DNA from: Streptomyces sp. ISL-36
GTDB taxonomy: Bacteria > Actinomycetota > Actinomycetes > Streptomycetales > Streptomycetaceae
Reading direction: 5' to 3'
Length of the DNA stretch: 53,987 bases
Assembly (NCBI RefSeq): GCF_018614205.1
Contig: NZ_JAGGOS010000138.1
Location: 1 to 53,987, forward strand
The notes beneath the pieces are model-generated. The model did not search any database. It was not told the DNA's origin and saw only the letters and a program-made list of their open reading frames with translations. Positions 1-7,358 of the stretch are shown here, one piece after another. Made by a program: the position numbers and the translations under genes. How positions within the stretch are numbered: the stretch's first letter is position 1; each line of letters begins with the position of its first letter.

Positions 1-1
1 C

Positions 2-649
2 CCCGGCGGGCCGCCGGCCGCGCCGGGCGCGCCCACGGAGACCGGCGTGCCCCAGCCCCGTACCACCCGGGAGGACGGCGGCGGCCGGAAGCTCTCCCTC
101 TCCCTCGCCGCCGGGCGCCGGGTCAGCTGCACCGTCGCGCTCGCCGTCACCACCGCGCTCGCCGCCGTGACCCTCGGGGCCGGCTACCTCCTCGACCTGA
201 TGCCCGGCGGAGTCCGCGACGCCGAAGCCGACAAGACCGGCGCACGCCCCTCGACCCCTCCGGCGGCCACCGCACCCGCCGGATCCGTACCCGCCGCCTT
301 CGTCGGCAGCTGGACCGGCCCCACCACCGAGCGCAACGGCTCCCCGCACGGCGACTTCACCGCCGTCATCGGCAAGGGGAAGATCGGTGAGGAGATCGTC
401 CGCACCAGCCACGTCATCAGCGTCCTCGGCACCACCGTGAAGTGCCACGGCGTCGGCCGGCTCACCGCCGCCACCGCCACCGAGCTGCGCATCACGGAAC
501 GCACCGACCCCGCCCGCCCCAGCACCGCGGGCCTGTGCACGACCGGCACCTCCTCCTTCACCCTCACCCTCGGCACCGACGGCGCCCTCGCGTACCGCTC
601 CGAGGAAGAGGCCGCAGGCCGCCCGACCGGCACCCTGCGAAAGTCCTGA
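2..649 (+). CDS. C-terminal part of a membrane-anchored protein, probably a Ser/Thr protein kinase (5' truncated by window)
   Basis: The frame is open from base 2 to the TGA at 647-649, so the gene probably begins left of the window; a GTG at 47 is a possible but less likely start. The visible part begins with a Pro/Ala-rich stretch, then a basic segment, one membrane segment (about residues 29-49 counted from the GTG at 47), a Pro/Thr-rich linker and a small extracellular domain starting at FVGSWTG and ending YRSEEEAAGRPTGTL. From memory, this arrangement (juxtamembrane Pro-rich linker, single TM, beta-rich domain with a G-W-x-G start) is common at the C-terminus of Streptomyces Ser/Thr kinases. 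No kinase motif is visible, so this is an inference; an unrelated single-pass protein is the alternative. Confidence 0.5.
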   Translation, partial: PGGPPAAPGAPTETGVPQPRTTREDGGGRKLSLSLAAGRRVSCTVALAVTTALAAVTLGAGYLLDLMPGGVRDAEADKTGARPSTPPAATAPAGSVPAAFVGSWTGPTTERNGSPHGDFTAVIGKGKIGEEIVRTSHVISVLGTTVKCHGVGRLTAATATELRITERTDPARPSTAGLCTTGTSSFTLTLGTDGALAYRSEEEAAGRPTGTLRKS

Positions 650-760
650 CATCCCCTGGCGTAGGCTGGTTCGGCCCGCCCACCCGCCTCCCACCAGCAC
701 CCCGGCCGAGGCGCTGCGCGGCACACCTTCAGATTCCACCCTCCGAAAGGGACTCACCCG

Positions 761-1960
761 GTGACCGAGAAGGCCGACCTTCAGTCCGTCCTCGACCGCG
801 CCGCAGAGGGTGGCCGGATCACCCCCGAGGAGGCGCTCGACCTCTACCGCTCGGCGCCCCTGCACGCGCTGGGCGCCGCCGCCGACGCCGTACGACGCCG
901 CCGGTACGCGGGTACGGAGCACATCGCGACGTACATCATCGAGCGCAACATCAACTACACCAACGTGTGCGTCACGGCCTGCAAGTTCTGCGCCTTCTAC
1001 GCGCCGCCGAAGGACACCGCCAAGGGCTGGACCCGCGACCTCGACGACATCCTGCGCCGCTGCGCGGAGACCGTGGAGCTCGGCGGCACCCAGATCATGT
1101 TCCAGGGCGGCCACCACCCCGACTACGGCGTCGAGTACTACGAGAAGCACTTCGCCGCCATCAAGCAGGCGTTCCCGCAGCTGGTCATCCACTCCCTCGG
1201 CGCGTCCGAGGTCGAGCACATGGCCCGTATCTCCAAGGTGTCGGTGGAGGAGGCCGTCCAGCGCATCCACGCGGCCGGTCTCGACTCCTTCGCCGGCGCG
1301 GGCGCGGAGCTGCTGCCCGCGCGGCCGCGCAAGGCGATCGCCCCGCTCAAGGAGAGCGGCGAGCGGTGGCTGGAGATCATGGAGATCGCGCACGGTCTGG
1401 GCGTCGAGTCCACGTCCACGATGCTCATGGGCACCGGCGAGACGAACGCCGAGCGGATCGAGCACCTGCGGATGATCCGCGACGTGCAGGACCGGACGGG
1501 CGGCTTCCGGGCCTTCATCCCGTACACGTACCAGCCCGAGAACAACCACCTCAAGGGCCGTACGCAGGCCACGCTCTTCGAGTACCTGCGGATGATCGCG
1601 ATCGCGCGGCTCTTCATGGACAACATCGCCCACATCCAGGGCTCGTGGCTCACCACGGGCAAGGAGGTCGGCCAGCTGTCGCTGCACTACGGCGCCGATG
1701 ACCTGGGCTCGATCATGCTGGAGGAGAACGTGGTCTCCTCGGCCGGCGCGAAGCACCGCTCGAACCGCATGGAGATCATCGACCTGATCCGCAAGGCGGG
1801 CCGGGTGCCGGCGCAGCGCGCCACGACGTACGAGCACCTCGTCGTCCACGACGACCCGGCGAACGACCCGGTCGACGAGCGCGTCGCCTCGCACATCTCC
1901 TCCACGGCGATCGAGGGCGGCACCGCCCACCCCGAGCTGAAGCTCCTGAACGCCAACTGA
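761..1960 (+). CDS. mqnC: Cyclic dehypoxanthinyl futalosine synthase (radical SAM)
   Basis: Radical SAM enzyme of the futalosine route to menaquinone. It converts dehypoxanthinyl futalosine to its cyclic form in the cytoplasm. The 399-residue length is normal for the family. The [4Fe-4S]/SAM motif is C70-x3-C74-x2-C77 (CVTACKFC), preceded by the typical ERNINYTN stretch. Further family features are the GGTQIMFQGG segment, GLDSFAGAGAELL, and the C-terminal EENVVSSAGAKHR region. The GTG start at 761 follows a GAAAGGGA ribosome site about 12 bp upstream; a TAGGCT sequence at 662-667 is a weak -10 candidate. It is followed after 7 bp by a shortened amidohydrolase-like gene, then menG, consistent with a menaquinone locus. 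The other futalosine genes (mqnA, B, D, E) are not in this window. Confidence 0.95.
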   Translation: MTEKADLQSVLDRAAEGGRITPEEALDLYRSAPLHALGAAADAVRRRRYAGTEHIATYIIERNINYTNVCVTACKFCAFYAPPKDTAKGWTRDLDDILRRCAETVELGGTQIMFQGGHHPDYGVEYYEKHFAAIKQAFPQLVIHSLGASEVEHMARISKVSVEEAVQRIHAAGLDSFAGAGAELLPARPRKAIAPLKESGERWLEIMEIAHGLGVESTSTMLMGTGETNAERIEHLRMIRDVQDRTGGFRAFIPYTYQPENNHLKGRTQATLFEYLRMIAIARLFMDNIAHIQGSWLTTGKEVGQLSLHYGADDLGSIMLEENVVSSAGAKHRSNRMEIIDLIRKAGRVPAQRATTYEHLVVHDDPANDPVDERVASHISSTAIEGGTAHPELKLLNAN

Positions 1961-1967
1961 CGCTCCC

Positions 1968-2621
1968 TTGCTGACGATCCACGCGGCGGAGCTGCTGCTG
2001 CCCGGCGGCGGCCACGCGCCCGTGCCGGGCGGCGCCGTCGCCGTGCGGGGCGCGGAGATCGCCGCCCTCGGCCCGTACGAGGAGGTGGCGGCCCGTCACC
2101 CCGGCGCGCGGGTGCGCCGCTGGCCGGGCGTCCTGACGCCGGGGCTGCGCCAGTGGCACGGGCACTGGCTGCTCACCCGGGTCTACCACCCGGACCCGCG
2201 CGAGGCGGACGAACTGGGCACCGCCCCCCTCGTGGGGCCGGCCTTCGACGCCCTGGCACCCGACGCGGCCCGGATGGCGGGCAGCGTGCGGCGTGGCATC
2301 CAGCGGATGATGGCGCACGGCACGACCCATGTGGGCCTCGGGGCCGGGCCGGCCGAGGTGCGGCAGGCCGTGGCGAGGGCCGGGCTGCGGGAGGTGCCGA
2401 AGGCGTCGGTGCTCGCCCCGCCCGTCTGGGACGGGCCCGACCTCGACCCCTTCGTCGAGGGGTACGACCTGGCGGGCGCGGTGCACGGCCCGCTGACCGT
2501 GGGCGGCCTCGCCGATCTCGCCGCCTTCGACGTCGCCGACGAGACCGACCTCGTCGCCCGCGGCGCGGCCACCTGCGTGGCCACCGTGCTCGGCGGCCGC
2601 CTGGTCTACCGCGCCCGCTGA
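1968..2621 (+). CDS. Shortened amidohydrolase-like (imidazolonepropionase-like) protein
   Basis: The 217-residue protein shows both ends of an amidohydrolase. The N-terminal composite domain runs into LTPGLRQWHGHWLL, where HGH sits at the HxH metal-ligand position. The C-terminal composite strand is seen in LTVGGLADLAAFDV followed by GGRLVYRA. Full family members are about 400 residues, so the middle of the TIM barrel and the remaining metal ligands appear to be missing; only a helix-like VRRGIQRMMAHGTTHVG piece remains. The frame is intact and the codon use is normal, so it is not obviously decaying. The TTG start at 1968 lies 7 bp after mqnC, implying co-transcription. Some bacteria use an amidohydrolase (MqnX, aminofutalosine deaminase) in this pathway, so this could be a reduced relative of it; that is inference. 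An inactive or scaffold role is also possible. Confidence 0.7.
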   Translation: MLTIHAAELLLPGGGHAPVPGGAVAVRGAEIAALGPYEEVAARHPGARVRRWPGVLTPGLRQWHGHWLLTRVYHPDPREADELGTAPLVGPAFDALAPDAARMAGSVRRGIQRMMAHGTTHVGLGAGPAEVRQAVARAGLREVPKASVLAPPVWDGPDLDPFVEGYDLAGAVHGPLTVGGLADLAAFDVADETDLVARGAATCVATVLGGRLVYRAR

Positions 2622-2683
2622 CCGGCCGGGAACCTGCCGGTGCGGCCGCCCCGTTGCGGCGGCAGCTCGCTGTGGCCCTGTCG

Positions 2684-2717
2684 GCTCACCCGGTCCGGCG
2701 GCTCACCCGGTCCGGCG
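2684..2717. repeat. 17-bp direct tandem duplication
   Basis: GCTCACCCGGTCCGGCG occurs at 2684-2700 and again at 2701-2717 with no gap. It lies just before the longer 15-bp array in the mqnC-menG gap and is probably a separate slippage product. Confidence 0.8.
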
Positions 2718-2740
2718 GGCCTGGGCCCGACCCGGGGTCG

Positions 2741-2957
2741 TACCGGCCTGCCCCGCACCGGCCTGCTCCGTACCGGCCTGCTCCGTACCGGCCTGCCCCG
2801 CACCGGCCCGCTCCGCACCGGCCTGTCCCGTACCGGCCCGCTCCGTACGGGCCTGCCCCGTACCGGCATGCCCCGCACCGGCCCGCTCCGCACCGGCCTG
2901 TCCCGTACCGGCCCGCTCCGTACGGGCCTGCCCCGTACCGGCATGCCCCGCACCGGA
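2741..2957. repeat. 15-bp tandem repeat array with an exact 75-bp duplication
   Basis: About 14 units of a 15-bp repeat with consensus YYCCG-YACCG-GCCYG fill most of the 411-bp gap between the amidohydrolase-like gene and menG. Positions 2796-2870 and 2871-2945 are identical 75-bp blocks of five units each, and the next 11 bases start a third copy. Seven units carry CGTACCG and others carry CGCACCG. The period is a multiple of 3, so open frames cross it in all directions, but they have no start signal or conserved protein features and are treated as spurious. The recent, perfect 75-bp duplication points to slippage or unequal exchange. A regulatory role upstream of menG is possible. Confidence 0.9.
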
Positions 2958-2995
2958 CCCGTGGGGCCCGCCTGAGAGAATGGCCGGGTTGTCTC

Positions 2996-3011
2996 CGTAC
3001 CGCCCGTACCG
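2996..3011. promoter_or_regulatory. Paired CGTACCG half-sites upstream of menG
   Basis: CGTACCG occurs as a direct pair at 2996-3002 and 3005-3011, 22-37 bp before the menG start. The same heptamer recurs in the upstream 15-bp array and forms an inverted pair in front of the geranylgeranyl reductase gene at 6021-6036. A common regulator is an inference. Confidence 0.35.
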
Positions 3012-3032
3012 ATTCTGCGAGGCCGAACGCCA

Positions 3033-3728
3033 GTGACCCGCGCAACCCTGGACAAGCAGCCGCACGAAGTCGCCTCGATGTTCGACGACGTGGCGGCGAA
3101 CTACGACCTGACCAACGACGTGCTCTCGCTCGGCCAGGACCGGCGCTGGCGCAAGGAGGTCGCCAAGGCGGTCGACGCCCGCCCCGCGCAGAAGGTCCTC
3201 GACCTGGCCGCCGGGACCGGCACGTCGTCGCTGCCGTTCGCGGCCACCGGCGCGTACGTCGTCCCGTGCGACTTCTCGCTCGGGATGCTGCGCGAGGGCA
3301 AGAAGCGGCACGGCTGGCTGCCGCTGACGGCCGGCGACGGGACGAAGCTGCCCTTCCGCGACGACGTCTTCGACGCGGTGACGATCTCCTTCGGGCTGCG
3401 CAACATCCAGGACACCGAGGCGGCGCTGCGCGAGCTGTACCGGGTGACGAAGCCGGGCGGCCGGGTCGTCATCTGCGAGTTCTCGCACCCGACGTGGGCG
3501 CCGTTCCGCACGGTGTACGAGGAGTACCTGATGCGCGCGCTGCCGCCGGTGGCCCGCGCGGTCTCCTCCAACCCGGACGCGTACGTCTACCTCGCCGAGT
3601 CCATCCAGTCCTGGCCGGACCAGCCGACCCTCGCGCAGTTGCTGCAGAAGTCCGGCTGGTCCCAGGTGGCCTGGCGGAACCTGACCGGCGGGATCGTGGC
3701 GCTCCACCGGGGGTTCAAGCAGGCGTAA
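3033..3728 (+). CDS. menG: Demethylmenaquinone methyltransferase
   Basis: SAM-dependent C-methyltransferase (UbiE/MenG family) that performs the last step of menaquinone synthesis, methylating demethylmenaquinone at the inner membrane face. Its 231 residues are normal for actinobacterial members. The UbiE signature near residues 24-40 (YDLTNDVLSLGQDRRWRK) and the SAM motif I at residues 55-66 (VLDLAAGTGTSS) are clear, as are ISFGLRNI and KPGGRVVICEFS further on. The GTG start at 3033 is preceded by a GAGG-containing site. The stop lies 11 bp from the convergent glycosidase gene. Its position close to mqnC and the reductase at 6072 supports a quinone role rather than a generic methyltransferase. 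Confidence 0.93.
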   Translation: MTRATLDKQPHEVASMFDDVAANYDLTNDVLSLGQDRRWRKEVAKAVDARPAQKVLDLAAGTGTSSLPFAATGAYVVPCDFSLGMLREGKKRHGWLPLTAGDGTKLPFRDDVFDAVTISFGLRNIQDTEAALRELYRVTKPGGRVVICEFSHPTWAPFRTVYEEYLMRALPPVARAVSSNPDAYVYLAESIQSWPDQPTLAQLLQKSGWSQVAWRNLTGGIVALHRGFKQA

Positions 3729-3739
3729 GGCGGCCGCGG

Positions 3740-5236
3740 CTACTTCTTGTACATGCCGTAGCCGCTGATCCCGGCGTACACCGCGTCGGAGACGGCCCGG
3801 TGCACGTACACGCCGTTCACCCGGTCCGTCGGCGGGGTGCGCACGGTGGTGCCGTTGATGGTGCCGGTGGTGCTGTCGGCGGTGGCGGTGATCAGGGTCG
3901 CCGAGCCGCCGCCGTCGAGGTTGAGCGCGTCGATCAGGCCGAGCTCCTCCGAGTCCAGGAGCTCGCCGAACGCGTGCAGCCACGCGCCGTCCTCGTGGGT
4001 CGTGGTGTTGTCCGCCTGGGGCTGTCCCGTCAGGGTGACGAGCACCGTGTGGCCGCGCACGTTCGTGCCGAGGGCGACCCGAGAGTCGGTGCAGATCGTG
4101 GTGCCCGGGGTGGCGCCGGGGCCCTGCTGGCCGCAGGTGTCGACGAGTTCGGGCACGATGGCGCCGTCGCGCAGGAGCTGGTGGAAGGAGCTCACGACGT
4201 CGACCGAGGGGTCCAGCGGGATCTCCCGGCCGAACCGGGTGTCGATCAGCTTCTGGGAGACCTCCAGGTGGGTGCCCACGAGCGCGTGGGTGCTCAGCCA
4301 GGTGGCACCGGTGCCGACGCCCTGCAGGATGCGGCCGCCGGACGGCACCCGGACCTGGACGGTGCTGCCCTTGCCGCCGCCCCGGCCCGCGTGGGCCGCC
4401 GTCACCTTGCCCGTGGAGTCGAGGACGACCTCGTAGCCGGGGTCGTCGTCGGTGGTGATGGTCGCGTCGAGGTCCGGCTTCGGCACCGGGTACTTGTAGT
4501 CCGAGGTGAACAGGACGATCTCGTCGGCGTCGGTGTAGACCCCCCTCTGGTGGGTGATCGACTCGTCGACGAGCCTGTCGTCCTTGTCGCGGCCGCAGCC
4601 GCGGGCGCGTCCGGGGTCCCGGTTGATGTCGTCGAAGGCCATGGCGGGGGAGCCGTCGGCCGCCTGCAGGCTGAGCTGCGTGCGCAGCTTGGTGATGTAC
4701 GGGACGCCGTACTGGATCACGGCGCCTGACGTGCCCTGGCCCCCGCCGTAGCAACTGGAGCTGTGCAGGACGCCGTCGGTGACCGAGACGCCCATGTGCT
4801 GGAGGGTGAGGGGCAACGCCTCCCGCAGGTCCGGGTGCGACGGCTCCGACTTGAACAGGCTGCCGTTGACGCCGGCCACGGGGTGCCGGGAGGCCACCGA
4901 ACTGACCCCGGCGAGCTGGTCGGCGACCGTCTCGGCCAGGCCGTCGCCCGCGCCGACGGTGCTCGACAGGTCGAGCGGGGCGGCGGTGGGGTCGATCTCG
5001 ACGACCTGGAGGAGGCGGGGTCTGGTGCGGTTCTCCAGGTTCTTCTCGGTCCAGTTGGTGACCGTGATCCCGGCGGGAAGCTTGTCGGCGCCCGCCACCG
5101 GGGTCTGTACCCAGTTCGCGGCGAGCGGGCTCACCACGGCGTCCGCCGCGCTGGAGGCGGTGACGGTGGAGGTGGTCAGGACGAGGGCGGCGGTCAGGGC
5201 GGCGGCGGCGAGGGCCGGGCGCAGGGGCGTGGTCAC
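3740..5236 (-). CDS. Secreted phosphodiester glycosidase family protein (NAGPA domain)
   Basis: A 498-residue exported protein. An N-terminal signal peptide (TPLRPALAAAALTAALVL, cleaved near TASSAADA) is followed by a variable region and a NAGPA-type domain. The domain starts near the VNGSLF motif and carries the family's C-terminal DALNLDGGGSATLI signature, which lines the active site of N-acetylglucosamine-1-phosphodiester alpha-N-acetylglucosaminidase relatives. Bacterial members are thought to act on sugar phosphodiesters of polymers outside the cell; the substrate here is unknown. The GTG start at 5236 overlaps the stop of the upstream I36-like gene by 4 bp (GTGA), so the two are translationally coupled. 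The frame is open well upstream of this start, but that part is the I36 gene read out of frame. It converges with menG. Confidence 0.85.
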   Translation of the reverse strand: MTTPLRPALAAAALTAALVLTTSTVTASSAADAVVSPLAANWVQTPVAGADKLPAGITVTNWTEKNLENRTRPRLLQVVEIDPTAAPLDLSSTVGAGDGLAETVADQLAGVSSVASRHPVAGVNGSLFKSEPSHPDLREALPLTLQHMGVSVTDGVLHSSSCYGGGQGTSGAVIQYGVPYITKLRTQLSLQAADGSPAMAFDDINRDPGRARGCGRDKDDRLVDESITHQRGVYTDADEIVLFTSDYKYPVPKPDLDATITTDDDPGYEVVLDSTGKVTAAHAGRGGGKGSTVQVRVPSGGRILQGVGTGATWLSTHALVGTHLEVSQKLIDTRFGREIPLDPSVDVVSSFHQLLRDGAIVPELVDTCGQQGPGATPGTTICTDSRVALGTNVRGHTVLVTLTGQPQADNTTTHEDGAWLHAFGELLDSEELGLIDALNLDGGGSATLITATADSTTGTINGTTVRTPPTDRVNGVYVHRAVSDAVYAGISGYGMYKK

Positions 5237-5955
5237 TGGCACTCCGAGGTTCCGTTGACGAGCTCGTGGGAGCGGAACGTGCCCGCGAACGGAGCGGGGA
5301 CGGTGACGCTCTGGCCGCGCAGCACGACGTACGCGCCGTAGGTCGTGGTGCCCTGGGTCCAGGTGCCGTTGTACTTGTCGGTCGGGTAGAAGCAGAGGTG
5401 CTTGGCCGTGCGGTTGAACACGGACGCGGAGGCGACCTCGGGGCCGTAGCTGTTGCCGTAGTTCTGGGTGAGGGCGTCGACCTGCGGGTTGTGGACCGTC
5501 ATCGCGCCGCGCCCGTTGCGCTCGGCGAAGGTGCAGACCTTGCCGTCCGCGCAGCGCTCGTAGCCGGTGAAGCACAGCGCGCGGGTGGGCACCAGCTTGT
5601 ACGAGCCGACGACCCAGCGGGTGCCGTTCTCGACATACTCGTCGCCGTTGCCCGGCTTGACGGTCTGGAGACCGCCGCCGTACTCGGGCTTGCCGTACAT
5701 GCAGGCCCACATGCCGGTGTTGTTCTTGACGGAGAGGATGGTGCCGGCGTCCCGCTCGGCCTTGGCGCCCTCGGCGACGTCCGTGCGGGTGCCGGTGCCG
5801 CCGCTGCCGTCGTAGAGGCAGAACCGTCCCTGCGGGCAGTCTTCGAAGGGGAGCGCGTCGGCGTTCGCGGGCAGGACGAGGAACGCCGAGCAGAGGAGGG
5901 CGAGGACCGCTGTGATCAGCGATCCGCGCCGTATGTGTGTACGGGTGATGGTCAC
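5233..5955 (-). CDS. Secreted peptidase-inhibitor family I36-like protein
   Basis: A 240-residue secreted protein with a signal peptide (ITAVLALLCSAFLVLPANA). It contains repeated small cysteine-paired beta modules: CPQGRFCLYDGSGGTG near residue 40, CMYGKPEYGGG, CADGKVCTFAERNGRG and CFYPTDKYNGTW. The CPxGxxCLY pattern with aromatic-Gly turns is typical of the I36 (Streptomyces metalloproteinase inhibitor-like) and related crystallin-fold families. Whether it inhibits a protease cannot be told from sequence. GTG start at 5955. Its stop overlaps the start of the phosphodiester glycosidase by 4 bp, so the two secreted proteins are made together. It is divergent from the geranylgeranyl reductase gene with 116 bp between starts. 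Confidence 0.8.
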   Translation of the reverse strand: MTITRTHIRRGSLITAVLALLCSAFLVLPANADALPFEDCPQGRFCLYDGSGGTGTRTDVAEGAKAERDAGTILSVKNNTGMWACMYGKPEYGGGLQTVKPGNGDEYVENGTRWVVGSYKLVPTRALCFTGYERCADGKVCTFAERNGRGAMTVHNPQVDALTQNYGNSYGPEVASASVFNRTAKHLCFYPTDKYNGTWTQGTTTYGAYVVLRGQSVTVPAPFAGTFRSHELVNGTSECQ

Positions 5956-5971
5956 GCCTGATCATCTCGTA

Positions 5972-5988
5972 CGGAGGGTGGCCCTCCG
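5972..5988. promoter_or_regulatory. Perfect palindrome in the divergent I36/reductase promoter region
   Basis: CGGAGGG-TGG-CCCTCCG has 7-bp arms around a 3-bp centre, 17 bp upstream of the I36 gene start. It could be an operator or an RNA hairpin; no regulator is identified. Confidence 0.35.
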
Positions 5989-6036
5989 GACACTGCCCGA
6001 CGGGCCCCCATAGACTGCCCCGGTACGTCCGTACCG
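5987..6036 (+). promoter_or_regulatory. Candidate promoter and operator of the geranylgeranyl reductase gene
   Basis: CGGACA at 5987-5992 and TAGACT at 6011-6016, spaced 18 bp, fit a primary-sigma (HrdB-like) promoter with a start near 6023. The predicted start falls in a perfect palindrome, CGGTACG-TC-CGTACCG (6021-6036), a likely repressor site. The half-site is the same heptamer found before menG. The gene start is at 6072 after GGGAG. Confidence 0.45.
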
Positions 6037-6071
6037 CCCCCCTACCGCCCTAGTCTTCGGGAGTATCCGCC

Positions 6072-7358
6072 GTGACCGAGCAGCCCCTCTCCGAGCACAG
6101 CGCAGATGTGATCGTCGTCGGGGCGGGCCCGGCCGGCTCGACCACCGCGTACTACCTCGCCAAGGCCGGACTCGACGTTCTGCTCCTGGAGAAGACCGCG
6201 TTCCCCCGCGAGAAGGTCTGCGGCGACGGGCTCACCCCGCGCGCCACCAAGCAGCTCGTCTCCATGGGGATCGACATCTCCGAGGAGGCGGGCTGGCTGC
6301 GCAACAAGGGCCTGCGGATCATCGGCGGCGGCGTCCGGCTCCAGCTCGACTGGCCGGATCTCGCCTCGTACCCGGACTACGGACTCGTCCGCAAGCGGGA
6401 CGACTTCGACGAGCAGCTCGCGCGGCAGGCGCAGAAGGCCGGCGCGCGGCTGTACGAGCGGTGCAACGTCGGCGCCCCGATCGTCGACGACCGCACCGGC
6501 CGGATCACCGGCGTGCACGCCAAGCTCGGCGAGGAGAAGCGCGAGGTCACCTTCCACGCGCCGCTCGTCGTCGCCGCCGACGGCAACTCGACCCGGCTGT
6601 CCCTCGCCATGGGCCTGCACCGGCGGGAGGACCGGCCGATGGGCGTGGCGGTACGGACGTACTTCACCAGCCCCCGCCACGACGACGACTACCTGGAGTC
6701 GTGGCTGGAGCTCTGGGACCGGCGCGGTCCGCAGGACCGGCTGCTCCCCGGCTACGGCTGGATCTTCGGCATGGGCGACGGCACGTCCAACGTCGGCCTC
6801 GGCATCCTGAACTCGTCCGCCGCCTTCAAGGAGCTGGACTGGCGCGAGGTCCTCAAGGCGTGGTGCGCCTCCATGCCGGAGGACTGGGGCTTCACCCCGG
6901 ACAACATGACGATGCCGATCCGCGGCGCCGCCCTCCCGATGGCCTTCAACCGCCAGCCGCACTACACCAAGGGCCTGCTGCTCGTCGGCGACGCCGGCGG
7001 ACTGGTCAACCCGTTCAACGGCGAGGGCATCGCGTACGCGATGGAGTCAGGCCAGATCGCGGCCGACGTCATCGTCCAGGCGCACGCCCGGGCGACCCCG
7101 GCCCAGCGCGAACTGGCGCTGCACCACTACCCGAAGATCCTGAAGGACACCTACGGCGGGTACTACACGCTCGGCCGGGCCTTCGTGAAGATCATCGGCA
7201 ACCCGAAGATCATGAAGATCGCGACGCAGCGGGGTCTGTCCCACCCGGTGCTGATGAAGTTCACGCTGAAGATGCTGGCGAACCTGACCGACCCGACGGG
7301 CGGCGACGCGATGGACCGCATCATCAACGGCCTGTCGAAGGTGGCCCCGAAGGCCTGA
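6072..7358 (+). CDS. Geranylgeranyl reductase family FAD-dependent oxidoreductase (MenJ-like)
   Basis: A 428-residue flavoprotein. The FAD-binding Rossmann motif is at residues 13-36 with G17-A-G-P-A-G22, followed by an acidic end to strand 2 (LLLEK). The CGDG motif lies near residue 52, and the second FAD-contact motif GDAGGLVNPFNGEGI lies near residue 303. Family members reduce isoprenoid double bonds. The mycobacterial relative MenJ saturates one isoprene of menaquinone-9, and Streptomyces makes partly saturated MK-9(H4-H8), so menaquinone side-chain reduction is the likely job; archaeal-type lipid reduction is unlikely. The GTG start at 6072 has GGGAG 8 bp upstream. Its end overlaps the convergent GlxA-type gene by 35 bp. 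A palindrome at 6021-6036 may control it. Confidence 0.85.
   Translation: MTEQPLSEHSADVIVVGAGPAGSTTAYYLAKAGLDVLLLEKTAFPREKVCGDGLTPRATKQLVSMGIDISEEAGWLRNKGLRIIGGGVRLQLDWPDLASYPDYGLVRKRDDFDEQLARQAQKAGARLYERCNVGAPIVDDRTGRITGVHAKLGEEKREVTFHAPLVVAADGNSTRLSLAMGLHRREDRPMGVAVRTYFTSPRHDDDYLESWLELWDRRGPQDRLLPGYGWIFGMGDGTSNVGLGILNSSAAFKELDWREVLKAWCASMPEDWGFTPDNMTMPIRGAALPMAFNRQPHYTKGLLLVGDAGGLVNPFNGEGIAYAMESGQIAADVIVQAHARATPAQRELALHHYPKILKDTYGGYYTLGRAFVKIIGNPKIMKIATQRGLSHPVLMKFTLKMLANLTDPTGGDAMDRIINGLSKVAPKA

Noticed and set aside
2741..2957. Small repeat protein (Arg-Thr-Gly-Leu-Pro repeats)
   Set aside because: All frames are open because the period is 15 bp. No ribosome site or signal supports translation.
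2153..4729. 858-codon open frame crossing the amidohydrolase-like gene, repeat array and menG on the plus strand
   Set aside because: It runs out of frame through several supported genes, is Arg/Pro/Gly-rich and crosses the 15-bp repeat. It is a high-GC artefact.
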